From: Allobosea sp.
GTDB lineage: Bacteria; Pseudomonadota; Alphaproteobacteria; Rhizobiales; Beijerinckiaceae
Assembly (NCBI GenBank): GCA_024231975.1
Contig: JAAEQB010000005.1
Span: forward strand, 23,832 to 87,831
DNA length: 64,000 bases
Reading direction: 5' to 3'
The notes under the pieces were generated by a model. It saw only the letters and a list, made by a program, of their open reading frames with translations. It was not told the DNA's origin and did not search any database. The translations under genes and the position numbers were made by a program. Shown here piece after piece: positions 49,136 through 57,997 of the stretch. Within the stretch, counting starts at the first letter, position 1. Each line of letters begins with the position of its first letter.

Positions 49136-50206
49136 ATGAGCGATTCACCGTCAAAGCCCCGCGATGCAACCGTGCAGGATGTCGCGCGCGAGGCCGGCGT
49201 CTCCAAGGCGACCGCAGCGCGCGTGCTCGGCGGTTACAGCGTCACCAGTCCAGCGGTTCGGGACAAAGTGATGACCGCCGCTCGGAGCCTCAACTACCGG
49301 CCGAATGAAGTCGCCCGCAGCATGACGACAGGCCGCTCGCGCGCCATCGGCGTCGTCGTCGCCGACGTGGAGAACCCCTATTTCGGCTTGGCGGTCCGCG
49401 GCATCAGCGATGTGGCTCGGGCCGAGGGCTTCGACGTCATCCTCGCGAATTCCGGCGAGGACGTCGAACGCGAGCGTGATGCCATACGCATGCTGTTGGG
49501 CAAGCGAGTCGATGGGTTGATCGTCACACCTGCCAGCCTGCACGACACGGAACATCTGCGTGCCGTGGAAGCCAGCGGGCGGCCGATCGTGCTGCTGGAC
49601 CGCTACATCCCTTCGATGAGCGTCGACACCGTGGTCGCGGACGACCGGGCGGCTGGCGCCGCGGCGGCGCGCCTGCTCACCGAAGCCGGGCACCGGCGCA
49701 TCGGCTACGTGTCGGCGACGGCCTGCGACGATCCGGTTTATCGCGGTCCCCACCAGCTTCATCTGTCCACGGTTCGCGACCGCATCGAGGGCTTCCTCGA
49801 GGCCGCCGCGCAGGCGGGCGGGGCAGGCTGCGAACGCTATGTCCGCCTTGGCGTGAACCGGTTTGGCGGCGCGCCCGGGATCGTCGCCGAGCTGATGGCG
49901 CTGCCGGACCGGCCGACCGCGCTCATCGCATCAGACAACGTGGTGGCGCTTGAGCTGTTCAAGGCGTTGCGCGCGCAGGGCATCGCCATTCCGCGCGATC
50001 TGTCGCTCATCGCCTTCCATGATGCGGACTGGACCGGCGTAACGACGCCGTCGATCACGGTCGTTGCGCAGCCCTGCTACGAACTGGGCTCGGAGAGCGC
50101 CGCTGCTCTCGTGCGACGCGCCCGCGGCGATACCACCGCCGGCCGGCGTATCACCCTGCGCACGCGCCTCATCGAGAGAGAATCGGTTATTCCGCCGCCG
50201 AGATGA
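49136..50206 (+). CDS. LacI-family transcriptional regulator
   Basis: 356 residues: N-terminal HTH and hinge (TVQDVAREAGVSKATAARVLGGYSVTSPAVRDKVMTAARSLNYRPNEVARSM), then a periplasmic-binding-like effector domain (AIGVVVADVENPYFGLAVRGI). Likely represses the Gfo-DAO-importer genes through the palindrome at 49062-49077; the effector is probably a sugar or polyol-like compound given the Gfo enzyme. Confidence 0.93.
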   Translation: MSDSPSKPRDATVQDVAREAGVSKATAARVLGGYSVTSPAVRDKVMTAARSLNYRPNEVARSMTTGRSRAIGVVVADVENPYFGLAVRGISDVARAEGFDVILANSGEDVERERDAIRMLLGKRVDGLIVTPASLHDTEHLRAVEASGRPIVLLDRYIPSMSVDTVVADDRAAGAAAARLLTEAGHRRIGYVSATACDDPVYRGPHQLHLSTVRDRIEGFLEAAAQAGGAGCERYVRLGVNRFGGAPGIVAELMALPDRPTALIASDNVVALELFKALRAQGIAIPRDLSLIAFHDADWTGVTTPSITVVAQPCYELGSESAAALVRRARGDTTAGRRITLRTRLIERESVIPPPR

Positions 50207-50234
50207 CCAATCGAGGATGTTGCTCTTCCGCTGA

Positions 50235-50275
50235 CTGCGCCAGAAGCTGACCTTGACGTCCTGACCGGAAGCGGA
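50235..50275 (+). repeat. Short diverged repeat, copy A
   Basis: CTGCGCCAGAAGCTGACC followed by TTGAC and CCGGAAGCGG. A direct-orientation relative lies at 52358-52398 (20 of the first 23 bases identical). The similarity seems to resume further on at CGCTTCAGC in both places. Lies in the 195-bp gap between the LacI and ald genes, which holds no gene. Confidence 0.5.
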
Positions 50276-50401
50276 CACTCGGCTTGTGTTCGACTGCCTT
50301 ACAGTGGTTTAGAAAGGAGCGCTTCAGCACTTGGGAAGGCAGGGGCAGAATCGCAGTGCGCTTCCGCCATCTGTCGTCCCTTTTGAGCAAGAGCTCGATC
50401 T

Positions 50402-51517
50402 TCAGGCGGCAATCGCCTTTTGAACCGGCTCGTGAGGCTTGTTGAGGCTCTCGGCGACCTGGGGATTTGTGATTCGACCTCGGTGCACATTCAGGCCGGC
50501 GGCGAGGTGCGGGTCTTCCTCAATAGCCTTCAGGCCGCGCCTGGCCAATGCCAGGCCGAAGGGCAGCGTTGCGTTGTTCAAGGCATAGCTCGATGTGAGC
50601 GGTACGGCCCCGGGCATGTTGGCGACGCAATAATGAATGACCCCATCGATCTCGAAGGTGGGCGAGGCGTGCGTCGTCGGTCGGGACGTTTCGAAACAGC
50701 CGCCCTGATCGATCGCGACATCGACGAGCACCGCTCCACGTTTCATCCGCGAAAGCAGTTGGCGGGAAACGAGACGGGGGGCTGCCGCCCCCGGAATGAG
50801 GACGGCCCCGATCACCACGTCGGCCGCGAGCACCTCTTCTTCGATGGCCTGTTGGGTGGAAAAGCGCGTTCTTGCGCGGCCAGCGAAATGTTCGTCCAGC
50901 TGCCTGAGGCGAGGGAGGGAGCGATCGAGAATGACAATGTCAGCTCCAAGCCCAGCGGCCATCCGGGCGGCATGCGTCCCAACCACCCCACCGCCAATGA
51001 TGGCGACGCGCGCAGGCGCGACGCCCGGCACGCCTCCGAGCAGCATGCCCCGGCCACCCGAATGCCGCTGCAGGCAAGACCCGGCGGCTTCGATCGAAAG
51101 TCGGCCGGCGACTTCGCTCATGGGAGCGAGCAGAGGCAGGCCGCCGAAGCGATCCGTCACCGTTTCGTAGGCGACCGCGGTTACGCCGGACTTCAGCAGG
51201 CCGGCCGCCTGCTCCGGATCCGGAGCCAGGTGCAGGTACGTGAAGAGAATTTGCCCTTCGCGAAGCTGGGTCCATTCCGACGGCTGAGGCTCTTTGACCT
51301 TTACGACCATCTCGGCCGTGGCGAAAATCTCGGCCGCGGTTGCCGCGATGCGTGCGCCGGCGGCTTCGTAAGCCTGATCTGAGGCGGAGATGCCAGCACC
51401 GGCATTCGTCTCGACGAGCACCTCGTGCCCCGCAGTCACATATTCTCGCGCGGCTTCCGGCGTGAGGCCGACCCGGTATTCATGGACCTTGATTTCCTTG
51501 GGAACGCCGACGCGCAT
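50402..51517 (-). CDS. ald: Alanine dehydrogenase
   Basis: NAD-dependent interconversion of L-alanine with pyruvate and ammonia. 371 residues from the ATG at 51517 (MRVGVPKEIKVHEYRVGLTPEAAREY), preceded by GGGAGG. Active-site Lys in VVKVKEP and His in FTYLHLAPD, and the NAD fold VAIIGGGVVGTHAARMAAGLGADIVILD are present. Divergent from an Lrp/AsnC gene, the usual arrangement for ald. Confidence 0.95.
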   Translation of the reverse strand: MRVGVPKEIKVHEYRVGLTPEAAREYVTAGHEVLVETNAGAGISASDQAYEAAGARIAATAAEIFATAEMVVKVKEPQPSEWTQLREGQILFTYLHLAPDPEQAAGLLKSGVTAVAYETVTDRFGGLPLLAPMSEVAGRLSIEAAGSCLQRHSGGRGMLLGGVPGVAPARVAIIGGGVVGTHAARMAAGLGADIVILDRSLPRLRQLDEHFAGRARTRFSTQQAIEEEVLAADVVIGAVLIPGAAAPRLVSRQLLSRMKRGAVLVDVAIDQGGCFETSRPTTHASPTFEIDGVIHYCVANMPGAVPLTSSYALNNATLPFGLALARRGLKAIEEDPHLAAGLNVHRGRITNPQVAESLNKPHEPVQKAIAA

Positions 51518-51569
51518 GTGATCCTCCCGCGTTTGGAGCAGCGATACTAGCGCATAAGCTCGAGCGAAT

Positions 51570-51609
51570 TCCGACAAATTGCGGTGAGAGTCCCGTCGAT
51601 TTCGTCGGA
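51570..51609. promoter_or_regulatory. Candidate Lrp-type operator between ald and its regulator
   Basis: TCCGACAAA (51570-51578) and TTCGTCGGA (51601-51609) are inverted half-sites with one mismatch, 22 bp apart, in the divergent ald/Lrp promoter. Half-site spacing of about three helical turns suits an Lrp octamer-type binding mode. Confidence 0.45.
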
Positions 51610-51678
51610 TTCAAGCAGCGAATACGGATATGATGCCAGTATCATGCGCAAGCGTGGCCGTAGCCGCAGGAACCCACC

Positions 51679-52176
51679 ATGGCTCTAGATCACCTGTCAC
51701 GTGTCCTTTTGTCCGAACTCGTCGAAGATGGCCGCGCCAGCCATATCAAGCTCGCCGAGCGTATCGGCTTGTCGGCCACAGCAGTGGCCCGGCGACAACG
51801 CGCCTTGGAGGAGGACGGCGTGATCGTCGGCTATCACGCACGGTTGAGCCAGAAGGTGCTCGGTCTTGGGGTAACCGTGATCGTCAGATTGGCCCTGAAC
51901 AGCCAGAGCGAAGACGCCCTTTCCGCATTCGAAAGGGCCGTCGCCAAATGCCCCTCGGTTTTGAGGTGCTTCCTGATGTCGGGGGAGGACGATTATCTGC
52001 TCACTGTCGTCGCCAGAGACGTCGAGGACTTCGAGCATGTTCACAAGACGCAGTTGTCCAGATTGCCACACGTCGCACGGATCCAATCGAGCTTTGCGCT
52101 CCGTCAGGTCATAGAACGGCCTGTGCTGCCTCCGTTTCGGTCAGGAGAAGGGCGCCCTGGCCAAGCGGACCGATAG
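51679..52176 (+). CDS. Lrp/AsnC-family regulator (probable ald activator)
   Basis: 165 residues: HTH (LDHLSRVLLSELVEDGRASHIKLAERIGLSATAVARRQRALEEDGVI) and RAM/AsnC effector domain (VTVIVRLAL, CFLMSGEDDYLLTVVARDVEDFEHV). Divergent partners of ald usually sense alanine and activate ald. The C-terminal 20 residues are rich in Arg, Gly and Pro and differ from the family. Confidence 0.92.
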   Translation: MALDHLSRVLLSELVEDGRASHIKLAERIGLSATAVARRQRALEEDGVIVGYHARLSQKVLGLGVTVIVRLALNSQSEDALSAFERAVAKCPSVLRCFLMSGEDDYLLTVVARDVEDFEHVHKTQLSRLPHVARIQSSFALRQVIERPVLPPFRSGEGRPGQADR

Positions 52177-52528
52177 CGGAGGACGCGCCCTGGCAGGTGG
52201 GGTAATTGCCAGCAGGTCTCGAGCACGCTGGGCCGGATCTCCAGAAGCCTGCGTCTGCCGCCAACCGCGAAGTCCGAGCCAGTGACGCATCCGTCCTTTC
52301 AACGGATGCGCCGGACAGCCTGACCGACAACGCGCGCGGTAGAGGGTCGAGGTCGCGCTGCGCCAATAGCTGAACTTGACACGATACCCGGAAGCGGGCG
52401 TTTCACCATCTTCGGCCGTGCCGCAGCAAGAAGTCATCCGGGAACGCGCTTCAGCGAGGTCTCGAGTGTTCGTTCCTGTCGCTACGCTGTCCGTCCAACA
52501 GAACTTCAATCAATGCCAGCATACTCGA
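52177..52528. other. Intergenic region with relic and repeat sequence
   Basis: 352 bp. It contains the copy B repeat (52358-52398) and a hairpin GCATCCGT-N7-ACGGATGC around 52280-52310. A minus-strand frame with RMRHWLGLRGWRQTQASG looks like a decayed coding fragment but has no start or partner. No real gene called. Confidence 0.5.
52358..52398 (+). repeat. Short diverged repeat, copy B
   Basis: CTGCGCCAATAGCTGAAC followed by TTGAC and CCCGGAAGCGGGC, matching copy A at 50235-50275 in the same orientation. The two bracket the ald/Lrp pair. Confidence 0.5.
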
Positions 52529-53233
52529 TCAGGAGAGCAAGTCTTTGAGGTCCGTCATTGCCCGACGCAGGAACGGATCGGAGTGGGTATAGAAGAACTG
52601 CACGCCTTGGTTCCGCCAATGTGGCAGTTCTGCCAGCGACGCCAGCGTACCCGCAACCTTGCCGGCGGCCCGGATTTTCGCGACCGCTTCGCCGACCTTG
52701 TCTTGCACGGCTTGAGGACGAGCTTCGCCGACGGGCGGGGCAGGGGCAAAGCCCATATCTTGCGAGAGATCGCCCGGCCCGACAAAGAAAACGTCGACGC
52801 CTTCGACCGCGAGCACCTCCTCGAGCCTCTCTATCGCGCCGACGGTTTCGATCATGGCGATGACCAAGCGCTGGTCATGGTTGGCATGGCAGCCATAGCG
52901 CACCGCATCGACGATGGCGCGGGCCGCGATGGCGTTCTCCACCATCGGCACCATCAGCGCGTCGGCACCCGCGTTCAGGTAGCGGATCAGTAGCGAGCGC
53001 TGATGGCAGTCGGGACGCACGATCGCCGCTCCGCCCGCGCCGCGGATCGCCTGGGCGGTCAGGCGGATGTCCTCGAAGCTCCAGGTGCCGTGCTCGCAAT
53101 CGAGAAAGATCGCGTCGGCGCCGAGCTCGGTCAGCCGCACCGCATGGCCTGGCGACGCGTAGTGAGTCGTCAGCATGCTCAGGCACTCACCACGGTTCAG
53201 CCGCTCGCGAAGTCGGGCTCCGTTCATCGTCAT
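52529..53233 (-). CDS. HpcH/HpaI-family aldolase
   Basis: 234 residues, pyruvate-type class II aldolase fold. Catalytic His in LDCEHGTWSFED, Arg in VRPDCHQ, and metal-ligand Glu and Asp in MIETVGAIERL and FVGPGDLSQDMG are present. Distinct from the HpaI protein at 32952. It ends the leftward hyuAB-SDR-aldolase group, 70 bp after the SDR, and would split a 2-keto-3-hydroxy acid. Substrate unknown. Confidence 0.88.
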   Translation of the reverse strand: MTMNGARLRERLNRGECLSMLTTHYASPGHAVRLTELGADAIFLDCEHGTWSFEDIRLTAQAIRGAGGAAIVRPDCHQRSLLIRYLNAGADALMVPMVENAIAARAIVDAVRYGCHANHDQRLVIAMIETVGAIERLEEVLAVEGVDVFFVGPGDLSQDMGFAPAPPVGEARPQAVQDKVGEAVAKIRAAGKVAGTLASLAELPHWRNQGVQFFYTHSDPFLRRAMTDLKDLLS

Positions 53234-53303
53234 CGTCCTTCCAGGGCATCGTGCCGAAATGTGGATGCGGGAATTCGGCGGAAAACGATGCGAAAACAGA
53301 GAG

Positions 53304-54107
53304 CTAAGAGCGCGGCCGATCAGGCGTGTCGTTCGGTGCGCCGATCCAGCGTGCGGTTTCGAGGTCGACCGAGATGTCGCGCTGACGGGTCGGGCAGATG
53401 TGAAGTTCCGGGATCATCGCCCCGGCGCGCAGGCTGGCGCAGAGCAGCACTGCTCGCGCCACATCATGGGCCTCCAGCATCACGGCACGCTCTTCGGGCA
53501 GCGGCGGACGGGCACGGTTGTTCATAATCGGCGTGTCGGTCTCGCCGGGCAGGATCGTCGTCGCGCGGATGCCCTGGTTGCGATAAGTGTTGTGCAGGAA
53601 GCCCATGAAGTTGCGCACGCCGGCCTTGGCCGCGCCATAGGCCGCCCCGCCCAGCAGATTGGGGTTGAGCGCCGCCAGCGACGAGACGGTGATGATCGTG
53701 CCCTCGCCGCGGGCGATCATCGCCGGGAGCACCGCCTGCGTCAGGTTGAAGACGGCCGTCAGATTGACGTTGATGGTTGCGTTCCACTCTTCCTCCGAGA
53801 GGAAGCGGGCATTCAGCACCTTGCTGGCGCTGCCGGCATTGTTGACCAGGATGTCGACGGTGCCGACCTCACGCTCCACCGCGGCGATCACCTCCACGAT
53901 CTCCTGGCGCGAACTGATGTCGAGCGCCCTTGCGACCGCCTTACCGCCATGGCCGGCGATCGTCGCCGCAACGGCTTCGAGTGGCTCATGCCGCCGCCCT
54001 GATAGCACTACGGTGGCGCCTTCGGCGGCGAGCAGGATCGCGCTTTCGCTGCCGATACCAGACCCTGCGCCGGTGACGAAAGCGACCTTGCCATCGAGCA
54101 AACCCAT
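53304..54107 (-). CDS. Short-chain dehydrogenase/reductase
   Basis: 267 residues: VTGAGSGIGSESAILLAAEG cofactor motif, LVNNAGSASK, catalytic Ser in ITVSSLAAL and the Y-x3-K in AAYGAAKAGV. Follows hyuB by 9 bp and precedes the aldolase, so it probably oxidises the hydroxy group of the released acid. The C-terminal 25 residues are an extension rich in Arg and Thr. Confidence 0.9.
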   Translation of the reverse strand: MGLLDGKVAFVTGAGSGIGSESAILLAAEGATVVLSGRRHEPLEAVAATIAGHGGKAVARALDISSRQEIVEVIAAVEREVGTVDILVNNAGSASKVLNARFLSEEEWNATINVNLTAVFNLTQAVLPAMIARGEGTIITVSSLAALNPNLLGGAAYGAAKAGVRNFMGFLHNTYRNQGIRATTILPGETDTPIMNNRARPPLPEERAVMLEAHDVARAVLLCASLRAGAMIPELHICPTRQRDISVDLETARWIGAPNDTPDRPRS

Positions 54108-54116
54108 GATGTCGTC

Positions 54117-55793
54117 CTATTCTGCCGCGACCGGCTGAGAGTGGCCGTAAATCCGCCGCGCAGCCTCACCCGTCACGAGCCCTTCCGCCAGATCCCTGGC
54201 GATGTCTGCAGCGGAGCGCTCGGCCGCGCGCCCCCAGCCGCCGCCGCCTGGCGTCTCGACCGCGAGCCGGTCGCCGGTCCTCAGCACGACCTTGCCCTTC
54301 GGAAACTGCGGCTTGCCGTTCTTGCTGACGCGGCCGGGCGTGCCCGACTGCCCGTCGACCACGCCGAAGCAGGGGTGGCGAACCCGTTCGGTGGCGAGAT
54401 AGACGTTCATCGGCGCCCTGGCGCGGTTGCGCAGCACGACACGCTGGCCAAGCCCGCCGCGGTGGCGCCCGGCGCCGCCCGAATCTGGAATCAGCTCCTT
54501 GCATTCGGTCAGCACCGGCACGGCGATCTCGAACATCTCGATAGCGGTCACCTTGCAGTTCGATGGGAAGCTCAGAGTATCGAGCCCGTCGAGTTCCGCG
54601 CGCGCGCCCTGGCCGCCATGAAAGTTCTGGACCGAGCCGTACTGCGAGCCGTCATCGTGCCGCCCGACGCAATTGGCCGCCCAGATCGGCGCGCCACCGC
54701 TGTCGCCCATCACCTTGTCCGGCACAATGCCCTCGAGCGCCTTGAAGATCAGCGAGGGGATAACGTGGCCGATCAGGTTGCGCGAATTGCCCGCGGTCCA
54801 GGGCTCCGGATTGAGGATCGAGCCCAGCGGCGCCTCGTCGGTCACCGGCGTGATGCAGCCTTCGTTGTTCGGCGTCTCCGGATCGAGCAGGCATTTCAGC
54901 GCGTAGACCGAATGGGCGTAGCGGTAATTGGTCCGGCAGTTGATCGAATGCAGCACCTGGTCCGAGGAGCCGGCATAGTCGACGTGAACGCTATCCTGGC
55001 CAACGACCACGGCGGCCTTGAGCTTGACGTCGGTATCGTAGCCGTCGAGGAGGACCTCGGCCTCGTAGCGACCGTTCGGCCAGGTGCGGATCGCTTGGCG
55101 CATCTTCGCCTCTGAGCGGGCATGAATCGCATCGGCCAGCCCGTCGATCTCGTCGAGCCCGTATTCGTCGAGGAACTTGACCAGTTCGCGACCCATCACC
55201 GCGTTGGCGGCTACCATCGATTCGAGGTCGCCGAGCACTTCGGTCGGCAACCTCACCGAAGCTGCGATGATGTCGAGCACATCGGCATTCGGCACGCCGG
55301 CACGATGCAGCTTCACGATCGGGAAGCGGATGCCTTCCTCATAGATGTCGGTTGCTTCGGAATGGAGCGGTGCGCCGCCGATATCCGGCAGATGCGCGAT
55401 AGAGCCGGCATAGGCGACGATCTTCCCGTTCTTGAAGATCGGCGTGATCATGGTGACGTCCGGCAAATGGCCGGTGCCGATCTCGGGATCGTTGGTCGCG
55501 AGGACGTCACCCTCATGCAAGGTCTCGGCCGGGAATTTCGGCAGGAAGTATTTTTGCGCAGCCACCGGCAGCGAGGTGATGAAGACCGGGATCGACCAGG
55601 TGCATTGCGCCAGCGCCCGGCCGCGGCTATCGAGCAGGACCGTCACGTAGTCGTGGTTTTCGCGCACGATTGGCGAGAAGGCGGTGCGCCCGAGCACGGT
55701 ATCGGCCTGATCGGCGATGAAGATCAGGCGATTCCACATCACCTGCAGGTTGATCGGATCGTTGAAATCCGTCGCGGGCTTGGACATCGGCAT
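54117..55793 (-). CDS. hyuB: Hydantoinase B/oxoprolinase-family subunit (HyuB)
   Basis: 558 residues, the usual length. Family features: NLQVMWNRLIFIADQADTVLGRTAFSPIVRE at the start, DVLATNDPEIGTGHLPDVTMITPIF, and GGAGRHRGGLGQ near the C-terminus. Forms an ATP-dependent amidohydrolase or carboxylase with HyuA. The intergenic space to hyuA is 5 bp. Substrates in this family range from hydantoins and 5-oxoproline to ketones, so the product is not settled. Confidence 0.93.
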   Translation of the reverse strand: MPMSKPATDFNDPINLQVMWNRLIFIADQADTVLGRTAFSPIVRENHDYVTVLLDSRGRALAQCTWSIPVFITSLPVAAQKYFLPKFPAETLHEGDVLATNDPEIGTGHLPDVTMITPIFKNGKIVAYAGSIAHLPDIGGAPLHSEATDIYEEGIRFPIVKLHRAGVPNADVLDIIAASVRLPTEVLGDLESMVAANAVMGRELVKFLDEYGLDEIDGLADAIHARSEAKMRQAIRTWPNGRYEAEVLLDGYDTDVKLKAAVVVGQDSVHVDYAGSSDQVLHSINCRTNYRYAHSVYALKCLLDPETPNNEGCITPVTDEAPLGSILNPEPWTAGNSRNLIGHVIPSLIFKALEGIVPDKVMGDSGGAPIWAANCVGRHDDGSQYGSVQNFHGGQGARAELDGLDTLSFPSNCKVTAIEMFEIAVPVLTECKELIPDSGGAGRHRGGLGQRVVLRNRARAPMNVYLATERVRHPCFGVVDGQSGTPGRVSKNGKPQFPKGKVVLRTGDRLAVETPGGGGWGRAAERSAADIARDLAEGLVTGEAARRIYGHSQPVAAE

Positions 55794-55798
55794 CGTCC

Positions 55799-57862
55799 TC
55801 AGAGGATGTTGATCACAAGGTTGCCGTGGGCATCGACATGCGCCGCCCCGCTCGGTCCGACCACGGCGGTGGATTCGCGCTGCTCGACGATCGCCGGACC
55901 CTGCACGATCTCGCCGACTGGCGGGCTGTAATGGTCGTAGACCGGGGTTTCGACGCTCTCGCCGATCTCCTGGAAATAGACCGGGCGGGCGCCCTTGAGC
56001 GCCGAGCCGGCCGAGCTGCTGCGCGGCCGCGCCACCTTGTCCTTGGCGCCGGAGGCGCGCAGACGCCAGGTGATGATCTCGACCGCGGCGTTGACCGTGC
56101 GGCCGAAGAGCTCCCGATAGAGCCGGGTGAAGTTCGCCGTCAGCTCCGCGAGGAAGGCTTCGCGCGGCAGGGCGAGATCCGGCAGCGGCACGGTGATCTC
56201 GTGGCCCTGGCCGACATAGCGCATGTCGACCGTGTAGCTGTTGGTGATTGCCTGGCGCGGCACGCCGGCCGCGGTGACGACCTCGGCACCCTGCTCGGCC
56301 AGATCCTCGAGCAGGCGGCTCGCCTCGGCCTCATCCCAGTTCGCCAGCGCCATCGGCAGGCTGCTCGACAGATCGACCGCGACAGGCGCGATGATCAGGC
56401 CGATCGCGGAGGTCACGCCCGCGCCCGTCGGGCAGATGACGCGCTTGATGCCGAGCTTGCGGGCGATGCCATAGGCATGCACCGGGCCGGCACCGCCGAA
56501 GGCGACCATCGGCAGGGACCGCGGATCGACGCCGAGATCGGTGGCGTGCATTGCCGCGGCCTTGCTCATCGACTCGTTGACGAGGTCGTGGATGCCGTAG
56601 GCACAGCGGGTCACAGAGACGCCGAGATCGGCGGCGAGGCGCTGCAGCGCGGCCTCAGCCGCCTCCTTCGAAACCTTGAACGAGCCGCCGACGAAGGATT
56701 CCGTGCCCATATAGCCGAGCAGGATATCGGCATCGGTCACCGTCGGCTCCGTGCCGCCGCGCTGATAGGCGGCGGGGCCCGGCAGGGCGCCGGCGGAACG
56801 CGGTCCGACATCGAGGAGGCCGAGCGGGTTCTTCGCCGCGATCGAGCCGCCGCCGGCGCCGATCTCGATCATCTGGATCGACTGGATCTTGAGGGGGAAG
56901 CCGGAGCCCTTGCGGAAGCGCTGATGGTGCGCGACCTCGAGATCGGTGCCGACGGTAGGCTCGCCATTGGGGATCAGGCAGAGCTTGGCCGTGGTGCCGC
57001 CCATGTCGAAGGAGAGCACGCTGCCCTCGCCGGCAATGCGCCCGAACTCGGCCGCGGCGACCGCGCCGGCGGCGGGGCCGGATTCGATCAGGCGGACGGG
57101 TAGCTCGGCCGCGCGGCTGCTCGGTACGAGACCGCCAGACGAGGTCATCCAGAGGACCTGCCGCGCGATGCCCCTCAGCGCAAATTCGCGTTGGAGATGG
57201 GCGACATGGCCGGCCATCTGTGGCCGGGTATAGGCATTGACCACCGTAGTGGAAGCCCTGTCGAATTCCCGCATCTCCGGGCAGACTGAGGAGGACAGCG
57301 AGACGAAGATGTCGGGGCATTCTTCCTGGAGGAGGACCGCGACCCGCTGCTCGTGAGCCGGATATTTATAGGCGTGGAGCAGGCAGACGGCCACGGAGCG
57401 AACGCCCTTTTCCTTCAGGCGGCCGGCGATCTCGCGCACGGAGCGCTCTTCCAGCGTGGTGACGATCTCGCCGTCGGCGGCGACCCGTTCCGTCGCGCCG
57501 AAGCTGTTGGCGCGCGTTACCAGCGGCTCGGGATAGCGCAGGTTGAGATCGTAGAGATCGTAGCGCCCCTCATTGCGGATGCGCAGCATATCCTGGAAGC
57601 CGGCGGTGGAGATGAAGCCGATCTCGACGCCCTTGCGCTCCAGCACGGCGTTGGTGACGACCGTCGTTGCGCCGAGAACCTGGAGCTTGTCGATGTCGAT
57701 GACGCCGCCGAAGCGCTCGAGTAGTTCGGAGACACCCTGCACGACCGCCTCGGCCGGGTTGAGCGGTGTGCTCAGCACCTTGTGGAGATGAACGGCGCCG
57801 GTGTCGTCGAGCAGGGCAAAATCGGTGAAGGTGCCACCGGTGTCGAATGCCAGCTTGGCCAT
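55799..57862 (-). CDS. hyuA: Hydantoinase A/oxoprolinase-family subunit (HyuA)
   Basis: 687 residues with the actin-fold ATP site at the N-terminus (LAFDTGGTFTDFALLDD), the ASTTVVNAYTRPQM segment, FDMGGTTAKLCLI (second phosphate loop) and GGAGPVHAYGIA. Normal family length. ATP-dependent partner of HyuB. A T-N11-A LysR box lies 109 bp upstream of its ATG, the same sequence as upstream of the binding-protein gene at 63620. Confidence 0.93.
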   Translation of the reverse strand: MAKLAFDTGGTFTDFALLDDTGAVHLHKVLSTPLNPAEAVVQGVSELLERFGGVIDIDKLQVLGATTVVTNAVLERKGVEIGFISTAGFQDMLRIRNEGRYDLYDLNLRYPEPLVTRANSFGATERVAADGEIVTTLEERSVREIAGRLKEKGVRSVAVCLLHAYKYPAHEQRVAVLLQEECPDIFVSLSSSVCPEMREFDRASTTVVNAYTRPQMAGHVAHLQREFALRGIARQVLWMTSSGGLVPSSRAAELPVRLIESGPAAGAVAAAEFGRIAGEGSVLSFDMGGTTAKLCLIPNGEPTVGTDLEVAHHQRFRKGSGFPLKIQSIQMIEIGAGGGSIAAKNPLGLLDVGPRSAGALPGPAAYQRGGTEPTVTDADILLGYMGTESFVGGSFKVSKEAAEAALQRLAADLGVSVTRCAYGIHDLVNESMSKAAAMHATDLGVDPRSLPMVAFGGAGPVHAYGIARKLGIKRVICPTGAGVTSAIGLIIAPVAVDLSSSLPMALANWDEAEASRLLEDLAEQGAEVVTAAGVPRQAITNSYTVDMRYVGQGHEITVPLPDLALPREAFLAELTANFTRLYRELFGRTVNAAVEIITWRLRASGAKDKVARPRSSSAGSALKGARPVYFQEIGESVETPVYDHYSPPVGEIVQGPAIVEQRESTAVVGPSGAAHVDAHGNLVINIL

Positions 57863-57970
57863 GATGTCCTCGTAGCCCGCGCCTGTTGGAAGCTCTCGCC
57901 GCGTTGAGCGGCGTCGATCGAGGAAAGAGTAGGAGGGGCCGCAGGAGGCTGGCCAACAGAACTGCGCTCT

Positions 57971-57997
57971 GCCGCTATAGGCTTTGTTTATGGCGAG
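57971..57997. promoter_or_regulatory. LysR box A upstream of hyuA
   Basis: GCCGCTATA-N9-TATGGCGAG contains the T-N11-A LysR signature (T57978, A57990) with a partial dyad. The flanking AACTGCGCTCT matches the same flank of box B (63782-63808). It ends one base before the LysR stop codon. Confidence 0.75.
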
